64,000 nt of DNA, taken from the NCBI GenBank assembly GCA_963680875.1, contig OY804590.1, forward strand, positions 17,606,886 through 17,670,885, written 5' to 3'. Origin of the DNA: Bathymodiolus brooksi (taxonomy: Eukaryota > Mollusca > Bivalvia > Mytilida > Modiolidae). Position 1 is the stretch's first letter. Every line of letters begins with the position of its first letter. The notes below the pieces were generated by a model. It searched no databases. It was not told where the DNA came from and saw only the letters and a program-made list of their open reading frames with translations. Positions 56,120 through 64,000 of the stretch are shown here, one piece after another. The translations under genes and the position numbers were made by a program.

Positions 56120-56137
56120 GGGCAACAGTGCCTATCG
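56120..56137 (-). CDS. 18-nt microexon, upstream of terminal exon
   Basis: On the minus strand the sequence reads acceptor ctatattttcag, exon cgataggcactgttgccc, donor gtaagtatg. Both splice sites match consensus very well, and the length is a multiple of three. Entering with two bases of a codon and leaving with one, it joins the exon at 55439 in frame and adds IGTVAQ before NQTRPEC. The phase agreement with the next exon is the main support. It is inferred without transcript data. Confidence 0.45.
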
Positions 56138-56234
56138 CTGAAAATATAGTTAAATTTATATATCAAAGTGATAATATATTTCCGTATAATTTCCAAGCAA
56201 CACACCCTTGTATCAACTATATTTCAGTTAAGAA

Positions 56235-56810
56235 CAAAACTTTGTGACACAAGAGATGACTTCAGTTTTCATATTGTGAACTTTCCGTTTATATATATAG
56301 CAACATTCCAGCAGAATCTGTATACCGAAAATATATCTCTCATTTGATACGATAAAAATGAGCTTGTGGATCCTATCATGATTATTTCTTTGATAGAGGT
56401 TTCCTGCTAACAAGTAAGCTATCGAAGCAAGGGTTCCTAGTGGTTACGATGCAGTCATTACTTCGAAGGACTTACGGTTCTCCACCACGACTTTGTTGGC
56501 TACTACAGAATATATGTGTCACAAATGACCACGGATAATTGCCCTTATCTGTAAATACAATCCAATTCTTTCCTTATAACCGAATTAAACAAGAATAACA
56601 CAACGATGTCATTATAGGAGCAAGACCTGTTTACCTTTCTGGAGCACATTCGTTCATTCCAAGAATTTAGTGAGTTCGTATTGTTCATTCTGTGGTTTTC
56701 TGTTCATTGTTTTGTATATCGCTGTTCGTCCTTTTATCTTTGTCTTTTTCCTGTTTTGTCTGTTCCTCTTCGATTTACAGCTTCCGTTTACATTTTTTGG
56801 CATTGTCAAC
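56235..56810 (+). mobile_element. Penelope-like element 3' fragment with coding part
   Basis: Coding remnants in order: IVNFPFIYSNIPAES (56273-56316), KYISHLIR, DRGFLLTSKLSKQGFLV, then the degraded YVSQMTTD segment. A weak subfamily-B tail follows (aggagcaagacctgtttacc, ctggagcacattcgttcatt, tattgttcattctgtggttt, ttttgtatatcgctgttcgt). In-frame stops are present. It lies on the opposite strand within the presumed intron region of the minus-strand exons. Confidence 0.75.
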
Positions 56811-57924
56811 TTTTCCTCTTACCAAAGACAAACGATTTCCTAGCTGAGGCAACACAGCAATGGCGTCTCTGTACATGCCATATTTTAAATAACATATCAA
56901 GATGTTTTGTTGTTCCTCAATACTGTAAATTGAATCCAGATTTGTACAGACACTTAGTTACGGACACTACTCCCTAGCAGTAATGTAATATCATATCGGT
57001 TGTCATTTAAATGGGTACAACTGGTGTTATATGAACGTGATACTATTAACAGAATGTTTGTTTTTACCCACACTGTATGCAAAAGCAAGATGCGTAGTGA
57101 TATACTTAGGTTACGCGTAAGCAGAACCGGTATCAATGTAAAGGCCACCAAGACATTGGAACAACTATATAATGCGTATATTACACTTTGTTATGCTATT
57201 GTCACTTGTTATATTAGTGTTAAAAGAATAATAAACAAAGGTTTATATTAAATAAGAAAGGATATTGCTAAAAGTATTCACTAAGTTGTTCATGCATGTT
57301 TTCCGTTAATCGATGGGGTATGCAAAGCTAGGCATTTTCTATTTTTAATAACGGTGGATATTTTGGATGGAATTCGATCAATCGATAATAGCCTATTAGA
57401 ATGAGACAATGCAAGATGTAAACAATTTCCATTTTCAGCAAAACTCGACAAATGTGTGACAAAAACGTAGATATTGTTGAATGCATGTTTTGAATGAGTC
57501 ATATATATACTTCATCATGATCACGAACCAGTTAGACCCTGCGCCTAATCCACTATGTAATTTAATTTCATTAACCGATTGAGATAATATATAGTCCAAC
57601 AAAATATTTTTAAGCGTATCTTGATGGTATATACACGATCAGGTATTATTATTAACTGGTAAGAATATGTATGTAATAGTTACTGATATAGAGGGCAATA
57701 TGAGGATATACAGACTGTCCAAGGGTTGTGGTACGGACCATTGGAAATGATATTGGTGTTGACTATAGGAAAAATGAAGATGATGTTTTTCGTAGAGTTT
57801 TGTTTTTAATCTTCCTGCGTTGCCATGTTAATTGTGACGGTCAAAGGTTGAAGTATTTTATTGGTTTTAGTGTTATTTTACTTCAAGCTCAGTTGGATAT
57901 ATACGATTCAAATAATGATTGAAT
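56811..57924. other. Intergenic, no convincing gene
   Basis: Open frames at 57000-57251 (+), 57290-57502 (-) and 57728-57922 (+) are short and have no family signature or clear splice borders. Confidence 0.4.
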
Positions 57925-57980
57925 CCAGAATTGCTCAGTGACAGAACATCATCTATATAGCGGAAGCTGGATTTAAGGTT
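57925..57980 (-). mobile_element. Penelope-like RT scrap
   Basis: acagaacatcatctatatag matches the reversed YIDDV-coding stretch of the element at 62250-63690 (ggacatcatctatatagtgg). Only about 50 bp remain. Confidence 0.45.
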
Positions 57981-58119
57981 TGATGATTTTTGATATCATA
58001 CAGTCACAAGAAATGAACATTACACTCGTTTCGATCAAGTAACAATTATACAATGTATCTATCCCTGAATACCGATATATACAGATTACATACGTAGTGT
58101 GTTGGTATCAGATCAAGCC

Positions 58120-58385
58120 TGTTGTGTGAACCAGTATCACTACGAGTCATGATAGGAGTTTGTAGAGTGGTGATGCATTCTGTAGCAGACATTCTTATAA
58201 CAACTAACGTTGTGAGTTCGTATCAATCTCAGGCGGCGAGGTTTACTCGATATGTGATAATGTTTGTCAGTGACTTGCGGCACTTTGGTGGTTTCCTCTT
58301 GTTACTCCTTTTTCTGTCGCCAATAAAACTGACCACCATAATATAACTGTAATATCGTTAAGAGGGGCGCTAAACACCATAACCC
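58120..58385 (+). mobile_element. tRNA-derived SINE, diverged head
   Basis: acattcttataacaactaac, gttgtgagttcgtatcaatc (B box partly kept), gataatgtttgtcagtgact, ccaataaaactgaccaccat, aatataactgtaatatcgtt and ggggcgctaaacaccataac. The head is strongly altered. Confidence 0.8.
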
Positions 58386-58927
58386 CTTGCATTTTAGGAG
58401 AAATGTGGGAAAATGGTTATGCATTAAGCGATACAGTTGGCGGAAATATTCAAACTGTTCATATTTTTGGAAATGGGAATAGGACTATTATATCGTGATT
58501 CTGGAATCTGTCGAATGAATGAATGAACATTGAAAGGTCATTTTCGTTACGTTGTTTTGAGGCGCCTTTTGTCCGCCTTTCATCACCACGACGTATTGAA
58601 AATGTAGTCGGAAGAAAATACATCATGCAACGTCGCGCCATTATTTCATCTCAACAGTGTGGTGATACAGCAATGTCTAATAGGTACATTTTATCAGACA
58701 GGTTACTTTCTTGGAATTTCAAAGAAAACTTACATAATGTTGGATAAGAACAAGTATCCTATGCAGTGAATACTATAATAGTATTGCATTAGATTGCTGC
58801 CAAAATGATAAACTATTAACAAATTACAAATGCAGCATACGATTACCTGACATTTTCAGTAAGACTGCATGAGGAGTGCTGCAAGCATTGCATTCATTCG
58901 TCCAATCTAATTGTTATGTAGGAAGGC
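58386..58927. other. Intergenic, uncertain small frame
   Basis: A 74-codon ATG frame at 58523-58747 (+) has a basic, Ser/Arg-rich composition but no recognised domain. Confidence 0.35.
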
Positions 58928-59082
58928 TGCAATGCAAATAAAAAAGTTAATAACTTATTTAATTTATAACAGTAAAATTCATAATAAAATTGCTTGTTGT
59001 TATCTTAAATAAGAAAATATATATGCTCATTTCTTATCAAAAAGAACGTTTAAAAATAGATGGCCAATAATTCCGCCAATAT
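58928..59082 (-). repeat. Dispersed direct repeat, copy 1 of 2
   Basis: Nearly identical to 59428-59580. Landmarks on plus: aataacttatttaatttata, acagtaaaattcataataaa, aagaaaatatatatgctcat, ttcttatcaaaaagaacgtt and gatggccaataattccgcca. On the minus strand both copies share the short frame end IGGIIGHLFLNVLFDKK and its stop. Confidence 0.9.
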
Positions 59083-59427
59083 TAAAAACAACGACGATGC
59101 ACCTCTCACCCTCACTCACTGAACACTAAAAAGACAAGAAATGTGACGTTGCCAATCAAAATGATGTATATATGCAATGTATACGGTTACTTATAAATAC
59201 ATTTATTGTTCGCAGTGTCATGAATTGTTTGTTAGCAAAACATTAATGATAGTTAAACAAAGAACATTCTTTACGTTTCGTGTAATTTAATCATTTCGAT
59301 ATACGGCCCATCCGAAAATGACATGCGCTGGTTGCTTGGGACGACTGAAATTATAATACACTCGCCATATGACTTCTTCTTCTTTAGCTTACAGCAACAT
59401 TTAAAATCTGAATATTACTTGCTGGTG
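59083..59427. other. Spacer between the two direct repeats
   Basis: No coding or repeat content recognised. Confidence 0.4.
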
Positions 59428-59580
59428 CAATGCAAATAAAATAGTTAATAACTTATTTAATTTATAACAGTAAAATTCATAATAAAATTGTTTGTTTTTA
59501 TCTTAAATAAGAAAATATATATGCTCATTTCTTATCAAAAAGAACGTTTAAAAACAGATGGCCAATAATTCCGCCAATTG
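59428..59580 (-). repeat. Dispersed direct repeat, copy 2 of 2
   Basis: Second copy, about 500 bp downstream, with only a handful of substitutions (for example aatag for aaaag, and gtttgttttta for gcttgttgtta). On minus a 61-codon frame ends in the shared IGGIIGHLFLNVLFDKK sequence. Whether this is a duplicated last exon or an element end is unknown. Confidence 0.9.
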
Positions 59581-59854
59581 AAATCAATGGTTTCCAAGAA
59601 TAGATACAGAACAGTTGGTGTTGGCTGTTCTCTAAATATGTTGTGTGTGAGGTTGTACTTTGTGTACTATACGTTGTGGCTGCATGTTCCATTGGATAAC
59701 AGTATTGCAATTCATGTTATTAGTCTATTGTTATTATTTATTGTAACGTCATTTATATTTATCATCATAAAACGTATAATTCCATGGTCCTCAATGTATA
59801 TGATCACTATATTACATAGATCCCATAACTAAGAGGAAAACAAACGTACCAGAC

Positions 59855-60775
59855 AAAATTGTGCGTGAATTATAAGCTTACTGTGGATAGACTAGATCAT
59901 ATCATATGTGTATAACAATGTGCATAATTGTGTGTGATTTTTAAGCTTACTGTGGATGGGATAGACCATATCATAGCTGTATAATGGTGGACATAATTGT
60001 GTGTGATTTCTAAGCTTACTGTGGATAGGATAGACCATATCATAGGTGTATAGCGATGGACAAAATTGCGTGTGATTTATAAACTTACTGTGGATAGAAT
60101 AGACCATATCATAGGTGTTTAACAATGGACACAATTGTGTGTGATTTCTAAGCTTACTGTGGATAGGATAGACCATATCATAGGTGTATAGCGATGGACA
60201 TAATTGTGTGTGATTTCTAAGCTTACTGTGGATATAATAGACCATATCATAAATGCATAGCAATGGACATGCGTGTGTGTGATTTCTAAGCTTACTGTGG
60301 ATAGGATAGACGATATCATAGGTGCATTGCGAAGAACAACATTGTGTGTGATTTCTAAGCTTACTGTGGATATAATAGACTATATAATAGGTGTATAACA
60401 ATGGACAAAATTGTGTGTGATTTCTAAGCTTACTGTGGATAGGATAGGCCATATCATAGGTGTATAACAACGGACATAATTGTGTGTGAGGTATACGCTT
60501 ACTGTGAATAGGATAGACCATAGCATAGGTGTAAAGTAATGGACATAGTTGTGTGCGATTTCTAAGCTTGCTGTGGATAGAATAGACCATATCATAGGTG
60601 GATAGCAGTGGACATAATTGTGTGTGATTTCTAAGCTTGTTGTGAATAGGATAGACCATATCATAAGTGTATAGCGATGGACATAATTGTGTGTGATTCC
60701 TAAGCTTACTCTGGATACGATATACAATGTCATTGGAGCTTAAATGTGGGCAAAATTGTTTGTGCTTGCCACAAT
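59855..60775. repeat. 69-bp minisatellite, about 13 copies
   Basis: The unit on plus is attgtgtgtgatttctaagc, ttactgtggataggatagac, catatcataggtgtatagcg, atggacata. Because 69 is 23 codons, a minus-strand frame (KLRNHTQLCPLLYTYDMVYP-type repeat) stays open for about 250 codons at 59892-60659. A second frame is open for more than 100 codons, which suggests the openness is a composition effect. Confidence 0.95.
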
Positions 60776-61244
60776 TACTTCGGATGGATGGTATAAAGGG
60801 AATCTAAAAGAGGCGAAATTCCAACATTTTGCATATTTTGAAGGCATATGTAACGCTTGAAATAGTAAAACATGACAAGTGTCCAAAAAGAGAATTGGCT
60901 TTATCATATTACTGAGTGCAACACATTATTATGTCCAGTAAATTACGGTGTCAAGTAAAATGTTGTGTCTATTCTTGCTCTTGGTATACACAAGTTCAAC
61001 TTTCCGTTGTCGATATGCTGCAGGCGTATTATACTTCGCTTTGAGTATCCCTGTTTTCAATATATAATTGTTATTATATATAAGATTGTTTATTTTTTAA
61101 TGTATGGTGTAAATAGCCACATTGATCAAATCTTTAGTATCTTTAAGCTGGTTCTTATTCCAGATTCAGAACAAATGCCTAAGGTTGAACTTTAGAATAC
61201 TGAAGAAATACATATTAAATGAGTACCGTGGTGATGAAATATTG
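60776..61244. other. Intergenic, nothing recognised
   Basis: AT-rich with no feature. Confidence 0.4.
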
Positions 61245-61530
61245 GAATGATATTAAAAACACTTATTTCGATGTCTACGTTTTTACTACTATCAATGGTT
61301 CTATACCTCTTCTGGTTGACTATTAGCCCCCTATGGTATCATCACCCCGGTAGTCAGTGTTTCAGGCATAGATAACTATATGCTATCTTAGCTATCTTGT
61401 GTATGCTCTTTAGTTTCATTGATTCCAAAGACTTTTGAATAAATTGGCTTTCCAATCTTCTGATCATGCGCGTATCTGTAACCCGTGGTGTGCACTAATT
61501 TCGATACCTTAATTTTTACTGCTTTTTTAC
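61245..61530 (+). repeat. Dispersed repeat D, diverged long copy
   Basis: gtctacgtttttactactat, ggttgactattagcccccta, tggtatcatcaccccggtag, ttgtgtatgctctttagttt, aaattggctttccaatcttc and cgtggtgtgcactaatttcg. Confidence 0.6.
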
Positions 61531-61959
61531 CAATAATCTTTCATAATTGTTGTAGATAGGATGCAAACTTTTTCCACATTTGAGTGTTGCTTCGGTATTC
61601 CCAAATAGTGTTATATTCCCCGTAAATGATATAGCAAAAATATTTATATATAAATCTTTAAAACCTCATTTTTCGTGTTGATAAATGTTCTATCTTCAAA
61701 AATTAAAATGCTTTCACTTATTTTTGAAGAAGTGGTGGACCGCATATTTGAATGGGAGAAAATCAGTGTCGTAGATTATATTGATACGGTTCAGCGGGTA
61801 TCTACATCTGGCAGTGGTTCGTTAACTGTTTTGTTTTGTGGCACAAAATGTCAAGAAGCCATGTGTGATGGTACATAGATTGTACCCTTTGACATTTATC
61901 TTACGTAACATTTACTTACTTGGGGTTGTTGTAAAACTATCTGCTTTATTTATCCCGAT
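61531..61959. other. Intergenic, nothing recognised
   Basis: A 67-codon frame at 61675-61878 (+) has an acidic amphipathic start but no family signature. Confidence 0.35.
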
Positions 61960-62165
61960 TACAAAGCATGCTAAGTGATCTGTATCTTGTCGTCTGGAAT
62001 AAATAAAAAGAAAACCGATGGAACCAATCATGAATCGAAAGTCAAGAGAGAGTAGCAACATTGGATACACAAGAAACATGAAGAAGGCAAAAAAAGCAAG
62101 AAAACATAGCACAGCATAGAAACCTAAAATGATGAGCAACACGGACTCACGGATGAACAATCATG
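61960..62165 (-). repeat. Dispersed retroelement tail, subfamily A
   Basis: Reverse-strand copy: gaaaaccgatggaaccaatc, agagagtagcaacattggat, acacaagaaacatgaagaag, gaaaacatagcacagcatag and aacacggactcac. Confidence 0.65.
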
Positions 62166-62249
62166 CAAGAGAAGAGTTATATTGTGACATTTATCGTTTG
62201 TTTATATACATTACTAATGGCGTCCTTCTAAATATGTACTTCTTTCTAA

Positions 62250-63690
62250 TATAGAAGAGTTTGACGATACCGAAGGATAAATCAGAATCCATATATCGAA
62301 GAAGAACAGAAAACACAATGACAAACAGCGATCTACAAAACACATAAGATTAAAGATCAGGAACACGAACCCCACTAAAAACCGTGGGTGAACTCAGGTG
62401 CTCCGGAACAGTGGTCAGTGTCTACTCAACTAGTGGTACATTTCGTGTTAATCTAGTTACAACCCCGGTGATAAGTTATGAATGTGAAGTGCTTACGACA
62501 AGTCGAACATATCTGTGGTCATATGTGACACAGATATTCCATATAGGTCAACCAAGTCATGGTGACGACCGTACAATATTCGAAGTGATGACTTCAACTT
62601 AACCAGGAGAAACCCTTGGATCAGTACCTTTTTGTTAGTAGCAACCCTCTATCAAGGATATCCCAAGAGGTACCACAAGCACTGCAATATCGTATCAACT
62701 GAGAGAGATATATACACCATATACAGGTGCTGATGGAATGTTGCTACGTATAAATGGAAAGTTCACAATGAGAAAATTGATATCATTTATGTGTCGTAAA
62801 GTTTCGTTCTTAACCTCCCCTTTTCAGGGTATGAAGCATATTTATCTGTATATGTGGCTTCCTTTATTTCAATCACAATGGAATATATGCGATCAACAAA
62901 ATCAACAAATCTAGAATTATTTAGTGAAAGGACATCATCTATATAGTGGAACGTGAAATTAAAGGATCGAGTTAGCTTCTTTTCGTTTTTCTTGAGAAGC
63001 CCCTGTATGAAGTCTGTCTCATACGAATAAAGGAACAAGTTGGCAAGAAGAGGAGCACAATTTGTACGAATAAGTCTGTTGAAAAACACGTCCATCAAAC
63101 ATATCATATATGTTGTCAATCAAAAACTCGATCATGCTGATAATATCAGTTTCAGAGAACTGTTTAGTAGAATCAGAATGTTTTTTACACAATAAGATAT
63201 GTTTCGTCCTAACGCAAGGTATTTGTATCTACGTTGACCCTTCTTTCTAAGGACACACAGTTGGAAAAACTCCCTCTATCTGTCCTTCAGCTTAGAGTCA
63301 GAAATAGTTGTGTAGAGGGTAGAGAAGTCAACTGTTTTACTCTGAAGCCTCGTTTCGACCGCTGATAAAATATATGTTAGTAATTTGGAAAGAGGTTTCG
63401 TGGAGCATTTTGCAGATCCAGCAATATAACGTTGTTTCTAAGAATACTTGTGTACTTTAGGCATCAAGTAGAGTAATGGTAGATCTAGTGAGTCATCCTT
63501 GGATGAAATTCCAAAGGAAGCAGACCTATGATTGTCCATGATTTCCTCTTTCGTAAGCATCGTCGGGGTATATGTGTCAAACTATCTTATTTGGTATTAC
63601 TCATTAATGTAGTTAGGCTGCTTATGTGTTTTCCCTACACTATGCAAAAGATAGTCACGTGTACCAAAACCGACCTTTACTAAGTTAACA
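62250..63690 (-). pseudogene. Penelope-like element, long degraded copy
   Basis: On the minus strand the order is the same as in 51860-53540. It starts with a TPTMLTKEEIMDNHRSASFG segment near 63565-63510, then SAKCSTKPLSKLLTYIL near 63420-63370, and DFSTLYTTIS (motif A region) near 63325. An open stretch of 110 codons (63119-62787) carries RTNCAPLLANLFLYSYETDF, FHYIDDVLSLNNS (catalytic YIDD) and an SYPEKGRLRTKLYDT end. More C-terminal remnants and a complete subfamily-B tail reach 62250. Stops and frameshifts separate the segments, so no enzyme is made. The family copies RNA at exposed DNA ends or nicks. No GIY-YIG domain is visible 3' of the RT. Its 5' end beyond 63650 is not resolved. Confidence 0.87.
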
Positions 63691-64000
63691 CTATTTATTT
63701 CCCTTGACAACTCAGCTTAGGGGTATTTTCTTCTTTAACTGTTTGAAACGATAATAAATCATTAAGTGTGGCTCTAAATCTGAACCATCAATATACCGGG
63801 CTTGTATTTAAAATTCTTATATTTCCTTTCATTGCAACATGTGGAGACACTAAATTGGCATATATTTACCATCTTATGTTGTTAATAAGAATCTGGTTAC
63901 ATTAAACGACAAAATCTGAAACTCACATTTCAAAAGGGCGGTTATATTGTTCTTCTACATCTCCCAATCAACATATATCGGTTTGAATGTACGTAGAGGG
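63691..64000. other. Window end, nothing recognised
   Basis: AT-rich. It may contain the poorly conserved start of the Penelope-like element, but I cannot show it. Confidence 0.35.

Noticed and set aside
60230..60320. Splice-site-like words in each 69-bp unit as an exon array
   Set aside because: The acceptor AG and donor GT overlap by one base, so both cannot be used; probably accidental.
59892..60659. 255-codon open frame on minus as a gene
   Set aside because: Entirely inside the 69-bp array and overlapped by a second open frame; kept only as a low-interest finding.

Overview
This window is animal genomic DNA, most likely from a bivalve mollusc and probably a mytilid-like mussel. The reasons are: AT-rich intergenic sequence; several short interspersed elements with the 3' end typical of molluscan SINEs (a GCGTTAAACACCA-like end followed by ATCA or CAAA tails); degraded Penelope-like retroelements; a dispersed 'ataagggtaataacaa' repeat of a kind I recognise from mussel sequence; and one intronless neuropeptide/amine-type GPCR. 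The species call is an inference. No bacterial, viral or organellar gene organisation is visible.

Protein-coding content is very low. The one complete, intact-looking host gene is a class A (rhodopsin-like) G-protein-coupled receptor at 19212-20453 (+). Two further sets of exon-like sequence lie between 50 and 56 kb: a minus-strand terminal exon with a Cys-rich part and a Thr/Pro mucin-like tail (55222-55439), preceded by a perfectly bordered 18-nt microexon (56120-56137), and a possible plus-strand terminal exon (50156-50383). Almost every other open frame is a by-product of a tandem repeat or a transposon remnant.

Layout. 1-1.35 kb: dead LINE reverse-transcriptase fragment abutting a 30-bp minisatellite. 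2-9.3 kb: intergenic DNA with retroelement 3' tails and one SINE. 9.9-14.05 kb: an almost complete APE-type LINE with target-site duplication, poly(A) tail and a 2A-like motif, inserted in an older retroelement tail. 14-18.6 kb: nested SINEs and tails. 18.6-20.5 kb: a 38-bp minisatellite, then the GPCR. 21-26.8 kb: dispersed repeats and a 39-bp minisatellite. 27.3-29.25 kb: an unusual GC-richer island with six perfect CRE palindromes and flanking direct repeats. 31.6-36.2 kb: 33-, 24- and 29-bp arrays. 39.45-45.35 kb: a 5.9-kb compound satellite. 46-49 kb: SINEs, duplications and a 29-bp array. 51.3-53.5 kb: a nearly full-span degraded Penelope-like element (+). 54.6-56.8 kb: an inverted SINE pair, the exon candidates and a Penelope fragment. 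59.9-60.8 kb: a 69-bp array. 62.25-63.7 kb: a second long Penelope-like element (-).

The main structural conclusion is that many short dispersed repeats here can be read as one system. They are 5'-truncated or internally deleted Penelope-like elements whose non-coding 3' tail, with at least two tail subfamilies and a mosaic of both, has been scattered in both orientations. The tails serve as landing sites for LINEs and SINEs, and one of them appears to have seeded a minisatellite. I found no clear evidence of a wholly new enzymatic or defence system.
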